Below the pieces are notes generated by a model, which saw only the letters and a list, made by a program, of their open reading frames with translations, was not told the DNA's origin and searched no databases. A program made the position numbers and the translations under genes. From NCBI RefSeq assembly GCF_036108815.1, contig NZ_CP107985.1:1922001-1986000 (forward strand): a DNA stretch of 64,000 nt. Reading direction: 5' to 3'. Positions 1 through 8,316 of this stretch are shown here, in pieces (position 1 is the first letter of the stretch; each line of letters opens with the position of its first letter). The DNA is from Streptomyces sp. NBC_00353. Its GTDB lineage: Bacteria > Actinomycetota > Actinomycetes > Streptomycetales > Streptomycetaceae.

Positions 1-1451
1 CCGGCCGCCGCTTCCGCACACGAAGGACCCGGCAGAACGTCAGGCACCACGTACTACGTGGACTGTCTGCGCGGCAGTGACCAGGCCTCGGGCACGAACA
101 GCGGCACAGCATGGCGCACCCTCACCAAGGCCTCGCGCGCGTACGAGCCGGGCGACCGGCTGCTGCTGCGGCGTGGCCGCACCTGCACCGGGGTGCTCGC
201 CCCGACCGGTTCCGGAACGGCCGCGGAGCCGATCTCCATCGACGCGTACGGGAAGGGGGCGAAGCCGCACATCGAGGGCGGGGGTGCCAGGGCCGCCGTG
301 TACCTGTTCAACGTCGAGGGCTGGGAGCTGCGCTCGACATCTCCAACACCGGCGCGCACACCACGACGGACCGCCGCGCGGGACTGCTCGTGCGGCTCAC
401 CGACCACGGCGTGGGCAGCCACTACGTCGTCGACGGGGTGGACGTGCACGACGTCAACGGCGCCGACTTCAAGGACCCCGACCCCAGCGGCGGCATCCTC
501 TTCTCCGTCACCGGCTCGGCGGTCCCGACCCGTTTCGACGGCGTACGGATCGACGACTCGACCGTCCGCCGCACCGACCGCACCGGCATCGGCACCAGCT
601 CCAGCTGGGGCCGCAGGGCCGAGCACCCGAACGGCCCCGGCACCAGTTGGGAGGCGATCACCGGCCTGCGGATCCAGCGCAACAAGGTGTACGACGTGGG
701 CGGCGACGGCGTCGTCGTACAGACCGCGAAGGGCGCACTGGTCGAGCACAACTACGTGAACGGCTTCAACATGCGCTCGGCCGGCTACAACGCCGGTATC
801 TGGGCCTGGAATTCGGACAACGTCATCTACCAGTACAACGAGGTGACCGGCGGCCACGGCACCCTCGACTCGATGGCGTACGACATCGACGGCGGCAACA
901 ACCGCAACGTCTACCAGTACAACTACAGTCACGACAACGAGGGCGGCTTCCTGCTGATCTGCAACGGCGCGGGGATGACCACCGACGGCGACCGGGTCCG
1001 CCACAACATCAGCATCAACGACCGCAACACGATGTCCCCGTACGGCGTGATCTCGGTCGTCTGCGCCGCCACCACCGACACCCGGATCTACGGCAACACC
1101 ATCGTCACCGACGAGGCGAACACGGCCCTCGTCTCCGACAACGGCCCGACCGGGGTCACCTTCCGCAACAACATCTTCGTCGGGGCGTCCGGCGGTTCCC
1201 CGATCAACGACACCCGGAGCGTCTACGAGAACAACCTCTACTGGCGCACGGCCCAGCCCCTCGACACCTCTGCCCTCACCGCCGACCCGCTCTTCGCCTC
1301 GGCCTCCCCGACCGCCCCGCGCGACGTCCGCCTGCGCGCGGGCTCCCCGGCACTCGGCACGGGAATCCCGGTCGCCGACGGAATCACCCGCGACTACTTC
1401 GGCAACCGGATCCCGACCCCGCCGAACCTGGGCGCGGATCAGGACCGTTAG
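1..1451 (+). CDS. Secreted right-handed beta-helix protein, 5' partial, with an apparent frameshift
   Basis: The gene is cut by the window start and already open at base 1. The first readable residues (PAAASAHEGPG, then TTYYVDC) look like the end of a signal peptide followed by the usual start of a Streptomyces parallel beta-helix (pectate-lyase-like) protein. Repeated asparagine-rich turns (NVIYQYNEV, NRNVYQYNYSH, TFRNNIFV) mark successive helix rungs, and the end matches the typical closing motif of an alternative stop rung (RDYFGNRIP). The coding frame changes near 331-333: WELR is read in one frame and LDISNTGAH in another, consistent with one missing base. It is therefore either a pseudogene or a sequencing error. 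A carbohydrate-active role (polysaccharide lyase or hydrolase) is inferred only from the fold. Confidence 0.8.
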
Positions 1452-1481
1452 CCCCTGGCTCGCACCCGCATCACCCCTGCC

Positions 1482-1520
1482 GCCCGGCCGCCGGTGCCAT
1501 TTCCCACCCGGCGGCCGGGC
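1482..1520 (+). terminator. Terminator hairpin after the beta-helix gene
   Basis: A perfect 13-bp GC-rich inverted repeat (1482-1494 with 1508-1520, 13-nt loop) begins 30 bases after the stop codon of the beta-helix gene. There is no U-tract, as is usual in Streptomyces. Confidence 0.75.
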
Positions 1521-1756
1521 CCTGCGCTCCCTGAGGCCCGGCGGGTACCCCCTGTTGGATGAGTGGTGCCGGGTTCTCCACCGGTCTCACCAGAACCGAC
1601 CAGGACCCGCTCGGCGTACACCGTCGCCATCCGCTCGGGATACAGCCGACGCGCGCGGTCAGGCCTTGGGAGCGAGTGCGTCGACTGTCTCCGGGTCGAG
1701 CCCGATCTCGGCGGGCACCCGTCGCCTCAGTCGTGGGCGTGCAGCTGCATCACCGG
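1521..1756. other. Region without a clear gene; possible minus-strand gene remnant
   Basis: No complete gene is convincing here. On the minus strand a short stretch ending in TGA at 1659-1661 reads AEIGLDPETVDALAPKA, which looks like a natural protein C-terminus. It has no plausible start of its own and lies just downstream of the small gene at 1757-2026. It may be the out-of-frame end of that gene or a decayed neighbour. Confidence 0.3.
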
Positions 1757-2026
1757 TCAGGGGGTGTCACCACGCCAGTCCCACTTCAAAGGTGCGACCA
1801 GCCTGGGCTTGTACTCGGCCCGCCCGCCAGGACCGTAGGCCCCGATCTCCGTGGTCAGCCTCGCGCCTTCGCGCAGCGCTGCATCGGTCCACCCGGTGAC
1901 GTCCACGAGCAGGCCGTCGAGGGGGCCGCCGACCAGCTCCCGGTACTCGTGGCCCGCTTTCGGTCCGGGGTCGGGGTCGTCGTGGTCGGCGCCGTAGACG
2001 CGACGCTGCCGCATGAGCTCGTCCAT
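1757..2026 (-). CDS. Small hypothetical protein
   Basis: Encodes 89 residues starting MDELMRQRR. The body (YRELVGGPLDGLLVDVTGW, then EIGAYGPGGRAEYKPR) has the composition and spacing of a small conserved Streptomyces protein of unknown function, with the LVGGPLDG motif near the middle. The start at 2026 is the first ATG before the conserved part; no strong ribosome binding site is visible. The gene is divergent from the membrane enzyme at 2255. No function can be assigned. Confidence 0.5.
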   Translation of the reverse strand: MDELMRQRRVYGADHDDPDPGPKAGHEYRELVGGPLDGLLVDVTGWTDAALREGARLTTEIGAYGPGGRAEYKPRLVAPLKWDWRGDTP

Positions 2027-2254
2027 GCGAACAGCATTCCATCGAGCACTGACACCGGCTCGACCCCACTGGCCAGGAACGGCACGAAAAGCTCCAGACA
2101 CCCCCGAACCGACGACGCGTTCAGCTTTCCCACGCAACCGCAGTGCTTGCTTGAACTGGAGCCGCCTCCAAGCCGTACATGATGGGTGGCGGAATCCGGC
2201 CCCCCATCCTGGTCCGCCGTGCCACCATTTGGCTTCGCACGGAAGGATCTTCGG

Positions 2255-4078
2255 GTGTCGCACCCTGACCGCGCTCCGATCCCACCCCATACGGATAGCG
2301 CACGCACGAAGGAGAGCCCGACACGGGACGGTTCCCCGGAGCACGTCCCAGGCTGTGACACCGCGGGCCCGGACGGCGCCGCAGGTGACGACCCCGGCGA
2401 GGCCGTCGCCCGTGGCCGGCGGGAAAGGCACCCGGTCGCGGTGCGGAGCGTGGCGTGGGTGACCACTGCCCTGGCCACCGCGCTCGTGCTCCTCGCTCTT
2501 CTTCTGCCGAACCAGGTCGGCCGACTCACACCCGGCGCATTCGCCCGTATTCCGGTGGAGGGGATCCTCGGCGTCGCCGTACTGCTCGTCCTGCCGCCGA
2601 AGGCGAGGCGGGTGGTGGCGGTGCTCGCCGGGGTGGGCCTCGGCCTGCTGACCATCCTGAAGTTCCTCGACATGGGTTTCTACGCGAGTCTCGACCGGCC
2701 GTTCGATCCGGTACTCGACTGGATCCTGCTCGACGACGCGGAGGCGTTCCTCAGGGACTCGGTCGGCCGGGCCGACGCGATCGGTGCGCTGATCGGGATC
2801 GCGGCCCTCGCTCTCGCCTTGCTCGCCTCCATGACGCTGGCCGTGGTCCGGCTGAGCCGCCTCTTGGTCCGGCACAGCGCCGTGGCGACCCGTACCACCT
2901 TGGTGCTCGGGACCGCCTGGATCACCTTCACGGCACTCGGCACGCAGATCGCCGGTGTGCCGGTCGCTTCCAGGAACACGGCCACCCTCGTCGAGGACCG
3001 TGCCGACTCGGTGCGTGCCGGCCTCAGGGATGAGCGGGAGTTCCGGAAGGAGTCTGCCGTCGATGCCTTCGGCGACACGCCGGCCGACCAGCTGCTGACC
3101 GGGCTGCGCGGCAAGGATGTCATCTTCACCTTCATCGAAAGCTACGGCCGCTCCGCAGTCGAGGACCCGGCGATGGCGTCACAGGTCGACGCGGTGCTCG
3201 CGGACGGGACCAGTCGGCTGAGCGCGGCCGGGTTCTCCTCGCGAAGCGGCTGGCTCACCTCCCCGACGACGGGCGCCGGTAGCTGGCTGGCCCACACCAC
3301 CTTCATGTCAGGCCTGTGGATCGACAATCAGCAGCGCTATCGCAGCGTCACCTCGAGCAACCGCCTGACCCTCACCGGCGCCTTCCGGCGCGCCAACGCC
3401 TGGCGGACGGTCGGTATCATGCCGGGCGTCACCCGGGCCTGGCCGGAGGGGAAATTCTTCGGCCTCGACCACATCCACGACTCCCGGCAGCTCGGGTACA
3501 AGGGCCCGAAGTTCAGCTGGACGCCCGTACCCGACCAGTACAGTCTGTCCGCGTTCGAACGCCTGGAGCACGGCAAGCCGGGGCGCGACCCATTGATGGC
3601 AGAGATCATTCTCGCCTCCAGTCACAATCCCTGGGCGCCCATACCGAGGATGACCGGCTGGGACGAGGTCGGTGACGGCTCGGTGTACAACGCCATGAAG
3701 AAGGCCGGCAAGGACCCCAAAGAAGTGTGGCGGGACCCCGCCCAGGTGCGAACCGAGTACCGGCGTGCCATCGAGTACTCGTTGCACAGCCTCATCTCCT
3801 ACGTGGAGAAGTACGGCGACGACAACACCGTGCTCGTCTTCCTCGGCGACCACCAGCCGGTGACGACCGTCACCGGCGGCGAGTTCGGCCGGGACGTACC
3901 GGTCGCGATCGTCGCCCGCGATCCGGCCGTGATGAACCGTGTTTCCGGCTGGGGCTGGCAGGACGGCCTGAAGCCCGGCCCGTCCGCTCCGGTGTGGAAA
4001 ATGGACACCTTCCGAGACCGCTTCCTGACCGCCTTCGGTCCGCAGTCAGGCCCCGATTCGTCCCCGCCGACCCGGTGA
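2255..4078 (+). CDS. Membrane-anchored sulfatase/LtaS-like phosphoglycerol-transferase family protein
   Basis: A 607-residue protein with about five N-terminal membrane segments (roughly residues 65-230) followed by an extracellular alkaline-phosphatase-superfamily domain. Visible motifs are FIESYGRS, SPTTGAGSWLAHTTF (region of the nucleophilic Thr in LtaS-type enzymes) and GDHQP (metal ligands). The GTG start at 2255 is chosen because GGAAGGA lies 8 bases upstream; the frame is open further upstream but that part reads like noncoding DNA. It is followed by a glycosyltransferase and lies near a CDP-alcohol phosphatidyltransferase, suggesting cell-envelope polymer or lipid head-group modification. 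The substrate is unknown. Confidence 0.8.
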   Translation: MSHPDRAPIPPHTDSARTKESPTRDGSPEHVPGCDTAGPDGAAGDDPGEAVARGRRERHPVAVRSVAWVTTALATALVLLALLLPNQVGRLTPGAFARIPVEGILGVAVLLVLPPKARRVVAVLAGVGLGLLTILKFLDMGFYASLDRPFDPVLDWILLDDAEAFLRDSVGRADAIGALIGIAALALALLASMTLAVVRLSRLLVRHSAVATRTTLVLGTAWITFTALGTQIAGVPVASRNTATLVEDRADSVRAGLRDEREFRKESAVDAFGDTPADQLLTGLRGKDVIFTFIESYGRSAVEDPAMASQVDAVLADGTSRLSAAGFSSRSGWLTSPTTGAGSWLAHTTFMSGLWIDNQQRYRSVTSSNRLTLTGAFRRANAWRTVGIMPGVTRAWPEGKFFGLDHIHDSRQLGYKGPKFSWTPVPDQYSLSAFERLEHGKPGRDPLMAEIILASSHNPWAPIPRMTGWDEVGDGSVYNAMKKAGKDPKEVWRDPAQVRTEYRRAIEYSLHSLISYVEKYGDDNTVLVFLGDHQPVTTVTGGEFGRDVPVAIVARDPAVMNRVSGWGWQDGLKPGPSAPVWKMDTFRDRFLTAFGPQSGPDSSPPTR

Positions 4079-4190
4079 CCAGGGGCATCAGCAGGTGACA
4101 AGGTGGAGCCATGGTGTCGCGTCGGCCCGCCACAGCACAGTCGACGTCACGCCGGATGCGCGACAGAAGGAATGGAAGGTTCGCGCACTG

Positions 4191-5870
4191 ATGCGGCAGG
4201 CCGCTCGACGAGCGGGCGAAGGGCTGCGGAGACACCGGCGGTGGCTGTTCGCACTCGTCGTGGTCGCGCTCCTCGCCGAGATGGCGGTCGCGATGGTCAC
4301 GACGGCCGTGAAGCAGACCCCGACGATCGACGAGCCCGTGTACGTGGGCACGGCGGAGATCTACCTGCAGCAGCGCAGCCTGCGGTACAACCCCGAGCAT
4401 CCGCCGCTGGGCAAGCTGCTCATCGCGTCCGGGACGGCATTCGCCGACGCGCACCTCGACCGCGCCTTCGTCGGCGATCAGACGGAGCTCGGACGGCACC
4501 TCCTGTACGAATCGGGCAATGATCCGTGGCGTCTGATGCTGTTGGCGCGGTTGCCGATGATCGTGCTGACGCTGCTGTTCGGGCTGGTTGTCCTCGCGTT
4601 CGCCCGTGACGTCGCCGGCCCCGTGGGCGGATTGGTGGCGCTCGGTCTGTACGCGTTCTCGCCCGACATCATCGCGCACGGGTCGCTGGCCACACTTGAC
4701 GTGCCGATGGCCGGCTTCCTGCTGACGTCGGTCTGGTTGCTGTGGCGGGCGCGGCGGAGGCCTCGCCTCTGCCTCCCGCTCGCCGGAGGGGCGCTCGGCG
4801 CGGCCGTGGCCACGAAGATGAGCGCGTTGCCCGCGGTTCCGGTGCTGTTGTTCCTGGTCGTCCTGTCGGTCTGCTACGCCCACCGGACGCACAGCCCCGG
4901 CACCCGTGAGCGGATGCGGCTTCTCGTGCTCGGCGTGGCGGCCGCCTTGGTCGTGGCGCTGGTCGCGATCGCCGTGGTGTGGGCCACCTACCTCGCCGTC
5001 GACCCGCAGTTGCGATGGGCCAGACCCGAGAACCTGCCGGTCACCCACGGGTGGCGCGCACGTGTCGTCGACCGGCTCCCGTTCCCGGAGCCGTACCGGG
5101 ACGGTATGCGCGTCCAGTTCGGCTTCGAGAACATGACGTGGAGCGGCTTCCTGTTCGGCCGCCTTTACCACGGTTCGCTGTGGTATTACCTGCCTGCCGC
5201 CCTGCTGATAAAGACGCCGCTGGGCATGCTCGCGCTGTGGTCGACCGGTGCCGTCGCCACCGTGAGGGTGCCCCGGTTGCGGCCTGCGGCACCGTACGTA
5301 CTGGTCCCCCCGGTGGTGCTGCTGGCCGCGGCCCTGACCGGGTCCCGTGATCTCGGTGTCCGGTACGCCCTCTTCATGCCGGTGTTCCTGGCCGTCGCCG
5401 CGGCCGGCGTGACCGCCTGCCGACGGCGGTCGGCGCACATCGCGACCGCGGCGCTGATCCTTTTCGTTGCGGTGAGCTCGCTGCGGACGTACCCGTACTA
5501 CCTGCCGTACTCCAACGAGGCGTTCGGCGGCCCGGCCAGGACTCACCTGCGACTGCACGACTCGAACGTCGATTGGGGTCAGGACCTGGGCCGGTTGGCC
5601 GCCCGTCTGCGGCAGCGGTACCCGGACGAGAGGATCTGGCTCGTCTACAAAGGCAGCGGCGTACCCTCCTACTACGGCATCGACGCGTCCGACCCGCGCA
5701 GGGTCCCGCCGAGCGAGGTTCACGGGCTCCTCGTCGTGTCGGACTCCTCGGTCGCCAAGGCCGATCGCCGTCTGGCGACGCTGATCAACACCAGCAGGCG
5801 CATCGACGAAGTGGGACACTCGATCACGATCTACCGCCGCGCAGCGCGCGAGGACGGGGCACTCCAGTGA
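4191..5870 (+). CDS. Multi-pass membrane glycosyltransferase (ArnT/PMT-like, polyprenyl-phosphate-sugar dependent)
   Basis: A protein of 559 residues (from the ATG at 4191) with about ten hydrophobic segments. An acidic first extracellular loop (TIDEPVYVGTAEIYL, then YNPEHPPLGKLL) is typical of GT-C enzymes that use lipid-linked sugars. The C-terminal motif DSNVDWGQDL is characteristic of this actinobacterial subgroup. The ATG at 4191 places the first membrane helix near the N-terminus and has GGAAGG 11 bases upstream; a GTG at 4095 in the same frame is the alternative. It follows the LtaS-like gene by about 110 bases and is probably co-transcribed. Acceptor and sugar are unknown. Confidence 0.8.
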   Translation: MRQAARRAGEGLRRHRRWLFALVVVALLAEMAVAMVTTAVKQTPTIDEPVYVGTAEIYLQQRSLRYNPEHPPLGKLLIASGTAFADAHLDRAFVGDQTELGRHLLYESGNDPWRLMLLARLPMIVLTLLFGLVVLAFARDVAGPVGGLVALGLYAFSPDIIAHGSLATLDVPMAGFLLTSVWLLWRARRRPRLCLPLAGGALGAAVATKMSALPAVPVLLFLVVLSVCYAHRTHSPGTRERMRLLVLGVAAALVVALVAIAVVWATYLAVDPQLRWARPENLPVTHGWRARVVDRLPFPEPYRDGMRVQFGFENMTWSGFLFGRLYHGSLWYYLPAALLIKTPLGMLALWSTGAVATVRVPRLRPAAPYVLVPPVVLLAAALTGSRDLGVRYALFMPVFLAVAAAGVTACRRRSAHIATAALILFVAVSSLRTYPYYLPYSNEAFGGPARTHLRLHDSNVDWGQDLGRLAARLRQRYPDERIWLVYKGSGVPSYYGIDASDPRRVPPSEVHGLLVVSDSSVAKADRRLATLINTSRRIDEVGHSITIYRRAAREDGALQ

Positions 5871-5933
5871 AGTGGCCCCAGTGCGAAGAGGTCCCTCACA
5901 ACCGTTCCACGACGTGACCGGACAAGCGAGCGA

Positions 5934-6692
5934 TCATGCGTTTTCGAACACCCTGTCCCGGGCCTCCCCTGCGTTTTCACGGGACCTGACGCACCACAGC
6001 CACCCGATGTCACGCGCGAAGGACCAGACGAGCAGTGCCAGCGCCACGAGGACTGCTGCATACGCGGGCAGACGCGGCATGATCCCGGCGCCGACAGCGA
6101 GCAGGACGATCCCCTGCAGGGCGGCCACCGTCTTACGGGCCACGCTCGGACGTAGCGGTCCCGACAGCCACGGCAGGACCCGGGCCGCCACGACGAATAC
6201 GTAGCGCATGGCACCGATCGACAGCACCCATGTGCCCAGTGACATGGCGACGTAGATGCTGAGCATCAAAATGAGGAAGGCGTCGACTTCCATGTCGAAG
6301 CGTGCCCCCAGGGAGGACGCCGTCCCGGTGCGCCGGGCGACGTGGCCGTCGACTGCATCGAGGATCAGCGCCACCGTGGTGAGGGCGACCAGGACGCCGA
6401 CCGGCGGTCGGCTCACGAAGGAATCTGCGACCAGCGCGGTCACACCCCCGACGAGCGTCGTGCGGGCCAGGGTGACGCCGTTGGCGGGACCGAAGGGCCT
6501 GTTGCCCGCCTGGTCCAGTGCTCGTGTGAGGACGGCCCACACGCCGGCTGTGAAGACCAGGCCTGTCACCCATCCCGTGGTTCCCAGTCCGGTCGTCGTG
6601 CCGAGAAGAACCAGCAGGAGTGTCTGTCCGGCTGCCCCCGACGCCGTCTCCGGGCGCAGCAGACGAGTTCTGTATGTGCTACTCCGGGTCAC
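5934..6692 (-). CDS. CDP-alcohol phosphatidyltransferase family membrane protein
   Basis: Encodes 252 residues with about six membrane helices. The family signature DxxDGxxAR...GxxxDxxxD is complete: D112, D115, G116, A119, R120, G129, D133 and D137. These enzymes transfer a phospho-alcohol from a CDP-activated donor to a second alcohol. The GTG start at 6692 is preferred because GGAGGA lies 9 bases upstream; an ATG at 6722 is in frame but has no such site. The gene is divergent from the dehydrogenase at 6806, with palindromes between them. It could serve the adjacent envelope genes or the pterin-like cluster. Confidence 0.8.
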   Translation of the reverse strand: MTRSSTYRTRLLRPETASGAAGQTLLLVLLGTTTGLGTTGWVTGLVFTAGVWAVLTRALDQAGNRPFGPANGVTLARTTLVGGVTALVADSFVSRPPVGVLVALTTVALILDAVDGHVARRTGTASSLGARFDMEVDAFLILMLSIYVAMSLGTWVLSIGAMRYVFVVAARVLPWLSGPLRPSVARKTVAALQGIVLLAVGAGIMPRLPAYAAVLVALALLVWSFARDIGWLWCVRSRENAGEARDRVFENA

Positions 6693-6732
6693 CGCGCGCC
6701 GTCCTCCTGCCGTGTGACACATTCGCCGAGAG

Positions 6733-6774
6733 CCGCGTACGTTTACGCGGTCTCACGATCATCAGAACGTAAAC
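6733..6774. promoter_or_regulatory. Divergent operator candidate
   Basis: Between two divergent genes lies the perfect palindrome CCGCGTA-CGTT-TACGCGG (6733-6750). Its right arm contains GTTTACG (6741-6747), which is repeated inverted as CGTAAAC at 6768-6774. A repressor site controlling both directions is a reasonable inference; the cognate regulator is not in the cluster. Confidence 0.5.
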
Positions 6775-6805
6775 CATCACCCGAGCGTTCAGCAGGAGGT
6801 CATCG

Positions 6806-7813
6806 ATGGAGCGCACCGCACGCGCCTTCTGGCTCCGCTCCCCCGGCCGTGGCGAGATACGGGATGTTCCGCTGCCGGAACCGGCCGGCGACGACGTCGT
6901 GGTGCGCACGCTGTTCTCCGGTGTGAGCCGTGGCACCGAGAGCCTCGTCTTCCGCGGCGGCGTACCGGAGAGTCAGTACACCGTGATGCGGGCGCCGTTC
7001 CAGGACGGTGATTTCCCCGGTCCGGTCAAGTACGGCTATCTCAACGTCGGCCTTGTCGAGGAAGGGCCGGGTCACCTCGTGGGCCGTACGGTCTTCTGCC
7101 TCTACCCGCACCAGAGCCGGTACGTCGTCCCTGCGAGTGCTGTGACCCCGGTGCCGGACACCGTCCCCGCCGGGCGGGCCGTGCTGGCCGGAACGGTGGA
7201 GACGGCGGTGAACGCCTTGTGGGACGCCGCACCGCTGATCGGCGACCGGATCGCCGTCGTCGGAGCCGGCATGATCGGCTGCTCCGTCGCCGCTCTGCTC
7301 GCCCGGTACCCCGCCGTCCGCGTCCAGCTGGTCGATTCCGATCCCACCCGTGCCGCCGTTGCCCGGGCGCTGGGCGTCGACTTCGCGCTCCCCGAACACG
7401 CCCTCGGCGACTGCGACCTGGTCGTCCACGCCAGCGCCACCGAAGGTGGGCTCACCCGCTCGCTGGAGCTCCTTGCCCCGGAGGGCACGGTCCTGGAGCT
7501 GAGCTGGTACGGCGACCGGCGAGTCAGCCTGCCGCTCGGGGAGGCCTTCCACTCCGGTCGTCTGGTCCTGCGCGGCAGCCAAGTGGGAACCGTCTCTCCG
7601 GCCCGGAGCTCCCGCCGTACCTTCGCCGATCGGCTTGCGCTCTCGCTCGATCTGCTCGCCGACCCCGCCTTCGACGCACTGATCACGGGCGAATGCGCCT
7701 TCGAGGAGCTGCCGTCGGTGCTGGCCAGGATCGGCAAGGGTGACCTTCCCGGGTTGTGCCACCGCGTGCTGTACGACACGGCTCCGGCGCCACGGGTTCC
7801 GGCTGAGCGTTGA
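6806..7813 (+). CDS. MDR-family (zinc-binding alcohol dehydrogenase-like) oxidoreductase
   Basis: Encodes 335 residues starting ATG with AGGAGG 6 bases upstream. The N-terminal GroES-like half carries SGVSRGTESLVF where classical enzymes have their catalytic-zinc cysteine, so the catalytic zinc site appears absent. The NAD(P) fold is clear: VVGAGMIGCSVAALL followed by an acidic VDSDPTR turn. It resembles the BchC/2-desacetyl-hydroxyethyl-type branch of the MDR superfamily. It is the first gene of a plus-strand run that continues with the PTPS-like, glycosyltransferase, methyltransferase and membrane genes, and probably oxidises or reduces an intermediate of that pathway. Confidence 0.8.
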   Translation: MERTARAFWLRSPGRGEIRDVPLPEPAGDDVVVRTLFSGVSRGTESLVFRGGVPESQYTVMRAPFQDGDFPGPVKYGYLNVGLVEEGPGHLVGRTVFCLYPHQSRYVVPASAVTPVPDTVPAGRAVLAGTVETAVNALWDAAPLIGDRIAVVGAGMIGCSVAALLARYPAVRVQLVDSDPTRAAVARALGVDFALPEHALGDCDLVVHASATEGGLTRSLELLAPEGTVLELSWYGDRRVSLPLGEAFHSGRLVLRGSQVGTVSPARSSRRTFADRLALSLDLLADPAFDALITGECAFEELPSVLARIGKGDLPGLCHRVLYDTAPAPRVPAER

Positions 7814-7917
7814 ACGCCATTGAATCTCTCGGGCCGTGAACGCACAGCATGTTCCAGCCGTACTGAACGACAAGGGCCGCGAGCGGCCACATGGGTCGGA
7901 CCAGGAGGTCACAGCCG

Positions 7918-8316
7918 TTGTTCAGTGTCACCGTCCGCGAGCACTTCATGATCGCCCACAGTTTCCGCGGGAAGGTGTTCGGTCCCGCGCAGCGTCTGCA
8001 CGGAGCGACGTACGTGGTGGACGCCTCCTTCCGCCGTCCCGAGCTGGACGCCGACAACATCGTCGTCGACATCGGGCTGGCCACCACTGAACTCAAACGC
8101 GTGGTGGGCGAGTTCAACTACCGCAACCTCGATGACGAATCCGAGTTCGCGGACATCAACACCTCGACGGAATTCCTGGCCAAGGTCATCGCCGACCGCC
8201 TGGCCGACCAGGTGCGCGCCGGAGCACTGGGCGAGGGCGCACATGGCCTGACCGGCATCACAGTGACCCTGCACGAATCACACATCGCATGGGCGAGCTA
8301 CGAGCGGCTCCTGTGA
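7918..8316 (+). CDS. 6-pyruvoyl-tetrahydropterin synthase/QueD fold protein lacking catalytic residues
   Basis: Encodes 132 residues. The TTG at 7918 is chosen as start because AGGAGG sits 9 bases before it and the product then begins at the conserved MFSVTVREHF strand. The T-fold signatures are clear (IAHSF, RLHGATY, FNYRNLDD, near-terminal HES). Compared with PTPS/QueD, however, the nucleophilic Cys is Ala24, the third zinc His is Ala30 (HGA instead of HGH), and the catalytic Asp-His pair is Asn67-Tyr68. It keeps H14, H28 and the substrate-binding Glu region. Canonical PTPS or QueD chemistry is unlikely; it may bind or isomerise a pterin or pyrimidine intermediate of the cluster. Confidence 0.8.
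   Translation: MFSVTVREHFMIAHSFRGKVFGPAQRLHGATYVVDASFRRPELDADNIVVDIGLATTELKRVVGEFNYRNLDDESEFADINTSTEFLAKVIADRLADQVRAGALGEGAHGLTGITVTLHESHIAWASYERLL

Noticed and set aside
3870..5819. 649-codon minus-strand open frame opposite the glycosyltransferase
   Set aside because: Rich in His, Gln and Arg with no recognisable domain; the plus strand carries a clear membrane enzyme.
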